A stretch of DNA of 64,000 nt from Virgibacillus halotolerans (lineage in GTDB: Bacteria > Bacillota > Bacilli > Bacillales > Amphibacillaceae). This document shows, one piece after another, positions 1 to 8,238 of this stretch. Each line of letters starts with the position of its first letter. Positions within the stretch are counted from its first letter, which is position 1. The position numbers and the translations under genes were made by a program. The DNA is taken from the NCBI RefSeq assembly GCF_016908515.1, contig NZ_JAFBEA010000002.1, positions 1-64,000 on the forward strand, written 5' to 3'. Under the pieces are notes generated by a model, which saw only the letters and a program-made list of their open reading frames with translations, made no database searches and had not been told where the DNA came from.

Positions 1-11
1 ACAAATTAAAT

Positions 12-44
12 GGCCACAGCCCTATAGAATATAGGACTATGGCC
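12..44 (+). terminator. Terminator-like hairpin
   Basis: An inverted repeat with arms ggccacagccctata and tataggactatggcc (two G-U pairs) around a 3-nt loop is followed by a T-rich stretch. It probably ends a gene that lies left of the window. Confidence 0.55.
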
Positions 45-117
45 GCCTAAATTATTTTATTATTTCCACTGTCTACTTGACAGGGGGCAGTTCATAGTAG
101 GTGCGGCTTTAACATTT

Positions 118-603
118 TTGATAACGTGGTTTTTTAGTTGGAGAGATAAAAAGAAACAAAATAATGTTATATGGTATACGGTGAGGGAAGAAATAACCTC
201 AAATTATTCACTAGCAAAACGATGGTTAGATCAAGTACAAAAGGAATTAAAAATAATACAGCGGGGAGAAGATTATTACCTAGCTGACATAATACCTTTT
301 TTTCAAACAGGTTTTTTCAACAAAGTAATGTTTAGCCTTCCTAAAAAAATTAAAAACGATCCTGTGCTGTTTAATGATCTTGGAGTAATTAGCCAAACCT
401 TCGAACAACTGAATGAAATCATTCAGAATATAAAAGAATACAAAGGTCCAGTGGCGATAACAAATGAGATGAAGATGATAGAAATGTTTGATAATATTCT
501 AAAAAGAAATCTTTTAAAAGTTATTGAATTAATTGACGAGCATTATGATAATATAATAATTAAAGATAAAGAAATAAAAAACGAACTAAAAAAGATTAGT
601 TAA
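118..603 (+). CDS. Hypothetical protein, probable lost membrane anchor
   Basis: I do not recognise this 161-residue protein. It opens at a TTG and is charged and probably mostly helical, with no cysteine and no catalytic motif I can name. The frame stays open upstream to a stop at 25-27 and the codons just before the TTG would add a hydrophobic run (FIVGAALTF, running on into LITWFFSW), so the native protein probably had an N-terminal membrane anchor. No ATG, GTG or TTG lies upstream in frame, although a purine-rich GGGGG stretch sits at 83-87. The gene may therefore have lost its true start. Its 3' end overlaps a small reverse-strand frame by a few bases. Confidence 0.45.
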   Translation: MITWFFSWRDKKKQNNVIWYTVREEITSNYSLAKRWLDQVQKELKIIQRGEDYYLADIIPFFQTGFFNKVMFSLPKKIKNDPVLFNDLGVISQTFEQLNEIIQNIKEYKGPVAITNEMKMIEMFDNILKRNLLKVIELIDEHYDNIIIKDKEIKNELKKIS

Positions 604-670
604 ACATGTTAAATCGTTGTGCCATCTTTTTGACTCTGTCATAATCATAATCTTGATCGATTTCAGACAT
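596..670 (-). CDS. Small ORF, 24 residues
   Basis: On the reverse strand an ATG at 668-670 follows an AGGAGGG ribosome site with good spacing and opens a 24-codon frame rich in Asp, Tyr and Lys (begins MSEIDQDYDYDRVKKM, stop TAA). No family is recognised. The ribosome site is the main evidence. It converges on and slightly overlaps the preceding gene. It could be a leader peptide or the surviving 5' end of a gene disrupted by the insertion sequences to its right. Confidence 0.35.
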   Translation of the reverse strand: MSEIDQDYDYDRVKKMAQRFNMFN

Positions 671-736
671 AGCTGATCCACCCTCCTGTATACTGAAGAA
701 GCACTTGAGTGAAAATTCATTACACAGGAGGCTTTT

Positions 737-837
737 GTGATTAGATATTAGGAAATATTAAGGCTTCATACAAAAGAAGTCACGCAAAGGGGATAGCTTC
801 AAGTAATGGTCATTCCAGGAATATGATTAGAGATGTG
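737..837 (+). pseudogene. istA: IS21-family IstA transposase, N-terminal remnant
   Basis: After an ACAGGAGG ribosome site, a GTG opens a frame with the IstA N-terminal pattern: VIRY, stop, EILRLHTKEVTQRG, then a one-base frameshift into IASSNGHSRNMIRDV. This is the QRxIAxSxGHSRNTV helix-turn-helix signature of IS21 transposases. An internal TAG and a frameshift inactivate it, and the IS3-type element starting at about 844 cuts it off after some 33 codons. Similar remnants occur at 21350 and near 58200. Confidence 0.75.
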
Positions 838-843
838 TAAGTG

Positions 844-2366
844 TAAAATAGTCCATACCTATTTTTTAGATGGTGGTTACCCCCAAAAATTAGAGTTTAT
901 ATTATGAAGCTGATTGGCTGGATTGAGTTCGGTATGCTACTGGACTTAATCCAGCCAATTTTTCTTTTGATCGTTCATGGTTGTACCAGTGGATATATTT
1001 TTCAATCCGTCTTTTTAATTCTTCATAGCTTACTAATGCTTCCCCATAATACATTTCTTGCTTTAAAATGCCAAAGAAATTCTCCATCGAAGCATTGTCT
1101 GCACAGGTTGCTTTACGTGACATGCTCTGGAATACTTTATTTTGTTTTAATGTCTTCACCCATTGATTATGCTGATAGTGCCAGCCTTGGTCTGAATGGA
1201 TGGTGGTGCGATAGGTCGCACGATTCTTTATTATCTCTATGGTTTCTTTTAAAGGTTTCATGACAAGATCTGATGTTTGGACGTTCCTTGATTTCATAAG
1301 CAATAATTTCACCATTATAAAGGTCAAGAATGGGATTTAAATATAACTTCTTTTCGCCTAGACATTTGAATTCTGTAATGTCGGTTACTAACTTTTGAAG
1401 CGGGATAGGTGTGCTAAAACGGCGGGATAATCGGTTTTTTGCTACTTTCCCAACGTTCCCCTTATAGGAATTATATTTACGAGATTTTCGCATGAATTTC
1501 ACACATTTTAATCCCAGTTCCCGCATAATCCGATACACATTTTTATGGTTGATATCATATCCTAGGTTCTTTAATTCCCTCGTGATCCGTTTATAGCCAT
1601 AACGCTCATGGAACTTTTTAAATAGATCTGTAATGATGTTTTTTAATGCTGTGTCCGGATTTTCTCTGCCAAATTGCTTCACATGATAGTGATAGGTTGC
1701 TTCCGGAATGCCCACAACGAGGAGAACATCTTTTAATCGAAATCCTCCTTCTTTGAGCTCGAATGCCACTTTTGCTTATGCTTTTCGTGGAAGGCATTTG
1801 GATTCTCCCGAAAAGCTCTCAACTTTTTTAGGTATGCATTTTCCAGTCGCAATAATTCATTCTCGCGTTCTAATTCTTCTTCGCGTGTTAACTTTGTCTC
1901 TTCTTTTTTCTTTGGTTTATTGGGTTTCTTAGACATAGAAGGTCGCCCCTTTGATTTTGGTTTCAGGCCCTCTATTCCTTGTTCATGAAATGCTTTCAAC
2001 CAACGTTCAATTAAGGAAGGGTTGTACAAATGAAATTGAACAGCAGTTTTAAATAAGAAGCACCTGTTTCTAACATAAATTGTACCGCATCTAATTTAAA
2101 TTGAACAGTATACGCCTCTTTCGTTTTTCTTCGCTTCAACCCCTTCATGCCCTGTTCCTTATAGGATTTCACCCAGTTTTTTAATGGTGTATCACTAGGC
2201 ATATGATATTTTTTCGCCAACAATGTATATCCAAGACCCCCATGTAAATACTCGGTGACAAGTTTTATTTTAAATGCTTCACTATATTTGGCCATGAAAA
2301 CACCCCTGAAGGTTAGAATTTTTTACTCTAACTTTCAGGGGTCGGTACCGATTTGGACTATTGTTA
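844..2366 (-). mobile_element. IS3-family (IS150 group) insertion sequence, inactive
   Basis: The element is about 1.5 kb, usual for this group. Imperfect terminal inverted repeats share the core aatagtcca (848-855 on the left, tggactatt at 2354-2362 on the right). It contains an OrfA/OrfB-type transposase on the reverse strand. The left end abuts an istA fragment, so it inserted into an older IS21 remnant. Exact end bases are uncertain by a few nucleotides, and no clear target duplication could be read. Confidence 0.8.
902..2295 (-). pseudogene. IS150-type transposase OrfA/OrfB, frameshifted
   Basis: OrfA starts at ATG 2293-2295 (MAKYSEAFKIKLVTEY) with two helix-turn-helix segments and a Lys/Glu-rich leucine-zipper-like end. 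OrfB begins at 1769 (MAFELKEGG) overlapping OrfA, as expected for programmed -1 frameshifting. The DDE triad is visible: Asp in VTDITEF, Asp in HSDQGWHY and Glu in MENFFGILKQE. Two further breaks are not programmed. OrfA changes frame near 2060 (after LETGASY) and OrfB near 1270 (after KERPN), where the second Asp and the Glu move into another frame. The transposase should therefore be inactive unless supplied in trans. Confidence 0.85.
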
Positions 2367-2393
2367 TTAATTGTTTGGATTATTCTTAAAACT

Positions 2394-2464
2394 ACGTGAA
2401 TATTGCGGATGATTTTAGCCATTTATACATAGATTTTAGCCACCGATTGCGGAAAATAGAGCCA
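2394..2464 (+). repeat. IS21-type end repeats
   Basis: Three imperfect copies of a roughly 20-bp unit are present (attgcggatgattttagcca, then a degenerate atagattttagccac, then attgcggaaaatagagccac). The same unit occurs four times at 21181-21269, directly upstream of a decayed istA. Multiple short end repeats of this kind are typical of IS21-family termini. Here no istA follows, so this is probably an orphan left end. Confidence 0.55.
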
Positions 2465-2811
2465 CAGCGGTGCTGCCTGTCATTGACTGTAGCGCCGATT
2501 TCGGCGAAAACGACTTGTCCGTGTTATCATGTTTGAGCAGATGTGCCTCTTAGGCATTATTAATGCCGCACCTGCGATAATTGCACCACACGAACAAAAG
2601 TTAAGTCGATGGTGGCAGACTACCGAAATTGCACTAATTCGGGCAAAGTAGAGTGCCCTTTTTACTGTGTGGTAAGTGGCTAGCATCACTTGATAAATTG
2701 CTTGTCAAATACTGGTAACAGATGCTGGCAGTAATCAAAGACATTTGCAGCATTGCTCACAGTTGATAAGGACCACTAGATTGCTGTAATCCTCTATGCC
2801 AATAAACCTGT
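2465..2811. other. Intergenic region without recognisable gene
   Basis: This stretch is less AT-rich than its surroundings and contains short dyads (gccgatttcggc, ggcattattaatgcc) and repeated ttgcac/tggcag words. I find no coding signal on either strand. It lies immediately 3' of the reverse-strand zinc-ribbon gene and may hold its decayed downstream flank. Confidence 0.4.
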
Positions 2812-5145
2812 TTATTTACTTTTGCAAGACGGACAAATATATTTTCTCTTTGTTACACTATCAATTCGGTTTTCCCATGAATATTGACAATTAGGACATC
2901 TCCAAAATCTTCTTTTTCCAGAGCCAACAAGAACATCTAATGGTGTATCCTTATTTTTTTCGAAATCCCAGTACTTTAAAAGATCATGTCGCGAATTTTG
3001 AAGTAGATTTTCAGAACCCTGTTTTTTGCCAGCGCAATAGGGGCAACCATTTTTATTTAGACCAATTCGATTATAAATAGTGCTTTCCCATATATGTTCT
3101 GGAATCTTTTTACATTTCCAAAAATATTTTTTATGGGTCCCCATTTTTAATAGTTCTAAATCTATATTTTTATTCTTTTTAAAGTCCCATTCTTGAAATA
3201 TATCCGCATGTAACCGTAATAGTTTTTTGTTTTTCTGCCTTAAATTAATTTCACTGCACTCTAAACACGTAACTTTGATTTCAAGTGACTGTATCCACCG
3301 ATGGTTTTTTTCACAATTCCAATGTAGCTTTAGAGAAGAATAAATTCCTATATCACTAGGGTCATAAACATTTGAATCAAAATCCCAATATTGCATTAGC
3401 CTTTGATTCCTTGAAATTGGATTTTTTATGGTTGTTTTCGAATAACATCTTGGGCAGTCTTTAAATCGTTTTGTTCGTCGGTCGATTTGTTTATACCATT
3501 CATGTCCTTCGTTACATCTCCACCAAGCACTTTCTTTACTGCCACATAATAGCGTATCAATATCTAAATGTCTATTTTTCTTGAATTGCCACTCGTTAAA
3601 AAAAGTTGGATAATCTTTTAAAAACCTATCCGGATCCCCATCACAGGGTATTTTAGGTTTGATATTTTTAATTTCACAATTAGGGCATTTATAAGATTTC
3701 TTTCTTTCGATATAATCAATTCGTTCTTGCCATGTGTGATTACATTTTTTACATCTCCAAAATACATTTGACTCAGACTTTGCAGTGAATTCACAAGGAG
3801 TTTTTTGATTTTTTTCAGAATCCCAGTATTGAAATATCCACGGGCGCTTGGTGCCTAATGAATTTTCTATACTAACTTTTCGACCAATGCAATAAGGGCA
3901 ACCTTCATGTTTACTTGCTAATCTTACCCTTATTCCGCTTTTAAAAGAATGTCCCTTGGAACATATCCACCAAACTTCTTTAGGTGAACTAGGTACAACT
4001 TGACAAGGATACATTTCATCGTTACTATTTTTATCAAAATCCCAAAACTTAAGCATTTCTGGATTTAAACTTTCTAATGAATTAGTTTCATCTACGTAGA
4101 GATTTCGGCAAAACGGGCACCCATACCTCATCTTTGTTCGTGTATAAATAACAGCTTTCCATTCATGACCGCATGTTCCTAACCACCAAACTTTTTCTTT
4201 AGATCCGAAAGGAAAGTATTCGGGTCTTAAATTTCCATTTTTAGTGGGATGCCATTGTGCTGCTATTTTTGGGGATTTTTGCAGAATGTTATTTTTTGCT
4301 CTAGCGCGATGGTACATCTCTAAAATCTGACCTCGGTTTTTAGCTACGTCGATTTCTAATGAGTAATTTATATTTAGGAGTGCCATCAATCTTTTAATCA
4401 TTTGAGTCCTATTTTTATCGTTTATTTTTCTACCGTTTTCAATAATTAGTTCATCTTTGTGATTTTTAGTTAAAGAAGGTAATTCACCTTCACGAACGTT
4501 GATAATTCTGATTCCTGCGTTTTGAAAAGATATTCGTTTTTTTAGATCTTTATAAAACTTATTTTTGTGTGTTCTTCCACCATCGTATTCTATAGCTATA
4601 TTTGAATCCATTATATAAACATCAGCCTCAAATATCTCCCCATGGATACGTACTTTTTTTCGGTTTTTGACATTAGGAAATACTTGTTGAAGATAATAAA
4701 GAATGCTTTGCTCAGAAAAAGATGTATTCGTTCTTTTAAAGCATTCAGGACACCCAACGCCGCGTTTAGTACGAGGGTTTATAATAGCTTTCCATTGGTG
4801 CCCATATTTACATGACCACCAAACCTTTTTGCCGGAACCATTAGTAACATCATTAGGTGTCAAATTTCCATTTTTTTCATAATTCCACTCAGCTGCAATG
4901 TCTGGTGAAAGGGTAGCTAATGAATTTCCCTCATATACCTTTGAATTGGAGCAATATGGACAACCGCTATTATTATTAACCCTATTAGGACATGAAGCTT
5001 TATATGATGGATGACCTTCTTTACAAATCCACCAAACTTTCCGACCAGAGCCTGTCGTCAGAGTTTCGAGTAAATTTTTTTCGTTTTTATTGTAATCATA
5101 TTCGTTTAATAGTTCTGGATGATATTCCTTTAACAACTTCCGCAT
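2812..5145 (-). CDS. Zinc-ribbon repeat protein with Vsr-like endonuclease segment
   Basis: I place the start at ATG 5143-5145, which has AGGAG 8 nt upstream, rather than at the longer frame, giving 777 residues. The protein contains nine zinc-ribbon units of about 65 residues, each built on WWxCxxGHxW...GCPxC or a close variant (for example KVWWSCKYGHQWKAI and GCPECF). These match the DUF4379/treble-clef family. Between units 2 and 3 lies a segment with FEADVYI, IAIEYDGG and a following H...K...D..K pattern ending in AGIRIINVRE, which resembles Vsr/DUF559-type PD-(D/E)xK nucleases. The likely role is nucleic-acid binding and cleavage, for example in defence or as part of a mobile element; this is inference. 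It stands alone beside insertion-sequence debris. Confidence 0.8.
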   Translation of the reverse strand: MRKLLKEYHPELLNEYDYNKNEKNLLETLTTGSGRKVWWICKEGHPSYKASCPNRVNNNSGCPYCSNSKVYEGNSLATLSPDIAAEWNYEKNGNLTPNDVTNGSGKKVWWSCKYGHQWKAIINPRTKRGVGCPECFKRTNTSFSEQSILYYLQQVFPNVKNRKKVRIHGEIFEADVYIMDSNIAIEYDGGRTHKNKFYKDLKKRISFQNAGIRIINVREGELPSLTKNHKDELIIENGRKINDKNRTQMIKRLMALLNINYSLEIDVAKNRGQILEMYHRARAKNNILQKSPKIAAQWHPTKNGNLRPEYFPFGSKEKVWWLGTCGHEWKAVIYTRTKMRYGCPFCRNLYVDETNSLESLNPEMLKFWDFDKNSNDEMYPCQVVPSSPKEVWWICSKGHSFKSGIRVRLASKHEGCPYCIGRKVSIENSLGTKRPWIFQYWDSEKNQKTPCEFTAKSESNVFWRCKKCNHTWQERIDYIERKKSYKCPNCEIKNIKPKIPCDGDPDRFLKDYPTFFNEWQFKKNRHLDIDTLLCGSKESAWWRCNEGHEWYKQIDRRTKRFKDCPRCYSKTTIKNPISRNQRLMQYWDFDSNVYDPSDIGIYSSLKLHWNCEKNHRWIQSLEIKVTCLECSEINLRQKNKKLLRLHADIFQEWDFKKNKNIDLELLKMGTHKKYFWKCKKIPEHIWESTIYNRIGLNKNGCPYCAGKKQGSENLLQNSRHDLLKYWDFEKNKDTPLDVLVGSGKRRFWRCPNCQYSWENRIDSVTKRKYICPSCKSK

Positions 5146-5694
5146 TATATATCTCCTAGTTGTGACATAGGTTTCCTGCATTCAATGTGTGATACGCATC
5201 AGAAACGTTGTACTTTATCCATCAGCATATTATATTTATCCTCTGTTGTAGATACTTATAAAATCTTCGTTAATTAGCAAAATTTTCGGTTAATGCTTTA
5301 ACTCGTTTCGGTAATTGATCAGCTTTTTGGATAGCTCTTTTTTTTGATTCGAATTGGAGCTAGGTTTTAAGGCTTATTGTCACTATTTACAGACCCTATG
5401 GTGGAATGAGAAGAGGACCAAATACGGTAATTGGTCCCGGTAAAGATAGAAATCCGCTTCTGTCTAAAACTGTGACTGGGATATGTTGATTTAAGTTTAG
5501 TATATTATACATCAACAATATGTCGATAGAAGTTAAAAATGGGTTACTTTATTACCTTGATGTGTCAAACAAATAAGATGATAGCAAACAATATTCGTAT
5601 CATGGTGCTTAGGGAGGGACAAAAGGATAACAATCCATCAAATCTATTTTAAAAACACATAAAATATTGCTAGGGTAGAAAAAGGAGAATTTTA
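5146..5694. other. Intergenic region with a reverse-strand coding remnant
   Basis: At 5270-5358 the reverse strand holds a short open stretch ending in a TAA (ESKKRAIQKADQLPKRVKAL and on to ENFAN), bounded upstream by a TAG. It reads like the last 28 or so codons of a deleted gene, which I cannot name. The rest, up to the DUF1643 gene, shows no gene; the final 150 bases are AT-rich and probably contain that gene's promoter. Confidence 0.35.
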
Positions 5695-6243
5695 GTGGAC
5701 GAAAAGTCATTTGGGACAGATTACATAATAAAAAATGCAGAAATTAAAACGGAAGCAATTTTTGATAAGAGTGAAGCATATCGATTTAGCGTTAAAAGGA
5801 TTTGGAATGATAAAAAGCCTAAGGCCACAATGATAATGATAAACCCCAATCCCAATGATCATCTGAAGCAAGGACCTACCGCAGTACGGGTGATTAACTA
5901 TTTAATGGATAGAGATTATGGGGCTATAGAGTTTGTTAATCTATTTGCTTATCGTACGATACGTTCCAAGGAGCTAAAGACCTCAATGCATAAAATAGAT
6001 ATTGTTGGTAAAGGGAATAATCAATTTATTTTAGATGCAGTTGAGTTAGCTGATTTAACAATTGTTGCTTGGGGAAACGACGGTGGCATCCATGGTAGGG
6101 ACAAAGAGGTACTTAAGATCCTAAAAGGACATGAGTTAATGTGCTTTGGTATCACAAATAAAGGTCGACCAAAATATCCACTTGGTATCGCGGGCTTTAA
6201 TGATATGAAGTTAATAAAGTATCCGGGCATAGAAGCAAAATAG
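5695..6243 (+). CDS. DUF1643 family protein
   Basis: This 182-residue protein starts at GTG with AAAGGAG upstream. It has the DUF1643 pattern: an N-terminal beta segment (YRFSVKRIWNDKKPKATMIM), the MINPNPND motif near residue 48, RVINYL, EFVNLFAYR near residue 80, a VAWGNDGG motif near residue 126, and a C-terminal GRPKYPLGI. The family is soluble and of unknown function, often found as a single gene in accessory regions or on plasmids and phages. It stands alone here, without an operon partner. Confidence 0.8.
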   Translation: MDEKSFGTDYIIKNAEIKTEAIFDKSEAYRFSVKRIWNDKKPKATMIMINPNPNDHLKQGPTAVRVINYLMDRDYGAIEFVNLFAYRTIRSKELKTSMHKIDIVGKGNNQFILDAVELADLTIVAWGNDGGIHGRDKEVLKILKGHELMCFGITNKGRPKYPLGIAGFNDMKLIKYPGIEAK

Positions 6244-6535
6244 GATGGTTATTTTGTATATTTCATGAAAGGGAGTTGCTACAAGAGGAAAAAGAAAAGA
6301 CAGCTTTAATATAGATGGCAGCATCATTGTTCGAAATGATGCGGGTAGCAAATTTAAATTTTATTACAACGCCACCCTTGAATAGTAATAAAACTTATCT
6401 CTGGGAATGTAGGTTTTAAAATATCACCGTTTTTTTGATAAGGTTGAAATATACTACTGTTACATGACTCTTGGGATTTTTGTTTACAAACCCTAAAAAA
6501 GACACGTGGGTAGTGTAATAGTTGAGATCCATTTT
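6244..6535. other. Intergenic, hairpin only
   Basis: No gene is visible. A perfect 8-bp stem (gcatcatt/aatgatgc) lies at 6321-6342, without an immediate T tract. A reverse-strand open frame here has no ribosome site and no family resemblance. Confidence 0.3.
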
Positions 6536-6679
6536 TCAAGCTGTCAATTTTAGCTCTTTCAACACTTCCATTAATGGATTTTTTGACAAATCTTGTTTAT
6601 ACGCGAATACTATGATTTGACCAAGGTAGTCTTTTCCTATGCGTCGAAACTGTTTCTGGCCTATACTTTTATTTAACAT
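6536..6679 (-). CDS. Small ORF, 47 residues, possibly a truncated gene start
   Basis: An ATG at 6677-6679 follows AAAGGAG with normal spacing and opens a 47-codon frame that begins MLNKSIGQKQFRRIGKDYLG and ends in KELKLTA. It is basic at the N-terminus with a short hydrophobic stretch (QIIVFAY). The composition resembles the first residues of some transposases, but I cannot assign it. It may be the 5' end of a gene whose remainder has been deleted. Confidence 0.35.
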   Translation of the reverse strand: MLNKSIGQKQFRRIGKDYLGQIIVFAYKQDLSKNPLMEVLKELKLTA

Positions 6680-6684
6680 TTGAT

Positions 6685-6746
6685 ACTCCTTTGTAGAGGA
6701 TTTGGGAACAAGTAAGGTCTTACTTCTACAATAGGAGTATTTTTTG
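6685..6746 (+). terminator. Hairpin with T tract
   Basis: Arms actcctttgtaga and tctacaataggagt enclose a second small dyad (aagtaaggtcttactt) and are followed by attttttg. On the plus strand this has the form of an intrinsic terminator. On the reverse strand it lies just upstream of the small ORF at 6679, so a leader structure is also possible. Confidence 0.45.
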
Positions 6747-6821
6747 TAAATAAATATACCTTAATTTTTAATAATTGTATTTAATATCCATACGAGCAAG
6801 GCAAATGCGGCTGCCCCCTAA

Positions 6822-7958
6822 TTACTTCGCTTGTATCGGTGCCAAATCCTCTTGATCATTTTTTAAATTTTTTATTGTTTCACCTTCAACAAGTGTTGGT
6901 AGATAATAATATTCATTTAGCAGATTCTGGTTACCTTGCAATTTCTTTATAATCCATTCCGCTGCGTCGCGGCCCATTTGTTCTTGCGGGTGTGTTAAAG
7001 TTGTTAGTTTGATGTGGGCATTTTTAGCAATAAAAGAATTATCTTGGCCAATAATGGATAATTCTTCTGGAATAGAAATACCTAGTTGTCTGCATATATT
7101 TGCAACGACCAGTCCTACCTCATCGTTATAACAAACAATTGAAGTCAATATACCTCTATTTTCTGCTACAAAATCCATCAAATTAGTGTATAAATCTGGT
7201 TTTGATTCTGTATCATATGAAAAAACAAATTCAGGTTGGAATGGTAATTTAGCTTCACCAAGCGCTTTGATATATCCCTTCATCCGAAACTTTCCTTGTA
7301 AATCGTCTTTTTTCGAAATAACTCCAATTTGTTTATGTCCTTTAGAAATCAATTCACTCGTTGCGAGGTAGCTAGACTGCACGTCATCGAGACTAAGATA
7401 AGGGACGTCGAGTTCTTCATAATAAGCGTTAATCATGATAAAGGGAATATCCTGTTCTTTAAATGAAAGATAGTAGGCAATATTGGGATTGAATAAATTG
7501 CTTTTTGTTGGTTCGATAATTAAACCATCAACGCCATAGGAGAGCATCATTTCTAATGCCTTTTTTTCTTGTTCGACATCATTATTTGTACTGGCTAATA
7601 GTAAAGAGTAATTTTGCTCATTTAGTTTCCCTTCAATACCACGAATGATCGACGGGAAAATATAATCAGAAATATAGGTTGTGATTACCCCAATTGTTCT
7701 ATTATTGGACTTTCCACTAGATTTCGATTGATAATCGTCACTAACGTATGTGCCAGAACCTTTCTCGCTTCTTAAAAAACCCTCATTCGATAGCTTTAAA
7801 ATAGCCTTTCTTACAGTGTGTCTGCTTACATTATACAATTCTTGCAAAGCGGATTCAGTTGGTATCTTCTCTAATACGCTGTACTCCCCTGAAAGGATTT
7901 TACTTCTTATATCATCAATAATGACTTGATACTGATATTTTGGTTTCATGTCATTCAC
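6822..7958 (-). CDS. araR: Arabinose operon repressor AraR (GntR/LacI hybrid)
   Basis: AraR represses L-arabinose genes and is released by L-arabinose. The 378 residues comprise a GntR-type winged helix (about 1-75, including YNVSRHTVRKAILKLSNEGF and the wing GSGTYV) and a LacI/periplasmic-binding-type effector domain (about 85-360, NRTIGVITTYISDYIFPSII through EELSIIGQDNSF). That combination is diagnostic for AraR of Bacillus. The gene is divergent from araB, and two AraR-like palindromes lie between them. I chose ATG 7956-7958 because AAAGGTAGTGA precedes it; an ATG two codons later is an alternative. Length fits the family. Confidence 0.93.
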   Translation of the reverse strand: MNDMKPKYQYQVIIDDIRSKILSGEYSVLEKIPTESALQELYNVSRHTVRKAILKLSNEGFLRSEKGSGTYVSDDYQSKSSGKSNNRTIGVITTYISDYIFPSIIRGIEGKLNEQNYSLLLASTNNDVEQEKKALEMMLSYGVDGLIIEPTKSNLFNPNIAYYLSFKEQDIPFIMINAYYEELDVPYLSLDDVQSSYLATSELISKGHKQIGVISKKDDLQGKFRMKGYIKALGEAKLPFQPEFVFSYDTESKPDLYTNLMDFVAENRGILTSIVCYNDEVGLVVANICRQLGISIPEELSIIGQDNSFIAKNAHIKLTTLTHPQEQMGRDAAEWIIKKLQGNQNLLNEYYYLPTLVEGETIKNLKNDQEDLAPIQAK

Positions 7959-8087
7959 TACCTTTTCTGTTCACGTTTCAAATTAGCTTTTTTATATAAG
8001 CCGTCTGTGCATATACATATATTGGCACAGTTTTGAAGCAATTAAAAGAATTTAATTTGTAGCTGTCAATTTAAATAGGATTCCTGC

Positions 8088-8137
8088 AAATATGTATGTA
8101 CTAAAATATAAAACATTGACAAAGGTACGTACAGCAT
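8088..8137 (+). promoter_or_regulatory. Two AraR operator candidates
   Basis: aaatatgtatgtactaaa (8088-8105) and aaaggtacgtacagcat (8121-8137) resemble the Bacillus AraR box ATTTGTACGTACAAAT; the second has the exact GTACGTAC core. Their centres lie about 31 bp (three helical turns) apart, which fits cooperative binding on one face. The second box lies between the -35 and -10 of the araB promoter. Confidence 0.75.
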
Positions 8138-8144
8138 TTATAGT
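8116..8144 (+). promoter_or_regulatory. araBDA promoter (sigma-A type)
   Basis: TTGACA at 8116-8121, 17-bp spacer, TATAGT at 8139-8144. The operator at 8121-8137 fills the spacer, explaining repression by AraR. Confidence 0.8.
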
Positions 8145-8187
8145 GAATTTGTAAATGAAAATACAAAATATAAAATTTTAATAAAAA

Positions 8188-8224
8188 GGAAAGCGCCTTC
8201 TTTTATTTTTTGAAATGGCTTTCA
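8188..8224 (+). promoter_or_regulatory. Candidate cre (CcpA) sites
   Basis: ggaaagcgccttct (8188-8201) has the AAGCG core, and tgaaatggctttca (8211-8224) matches 12 of 14 positions of the cre consensus. Both lie downstream of the promoter, where bound CcpA would act as a roadblock. Only one may be used. Confidence 0.45.
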
Positions 8225-8238
8225 GGAAGGGGTTAAAA

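Noticed and set aside
904-1263. Plus-strand open frame across the IS3 element
   Set aside because: It is the antisense shadow of the transposase OrfB.
2480-2689. Reverse-strand open frame in the IS21-end region
   Set aside because: The predicted protein is rich in Cys, His and Arg without pattern and overlaps DNA dyads; a shadow of non-coding sequence.
6354-6539. Reverse-strand open frame of 61 codons downstream of DUF1643
   Set aside because: No ribosome site; it overlaps the end of a better-supported small ORF by only a few bases and has no homology I can see.
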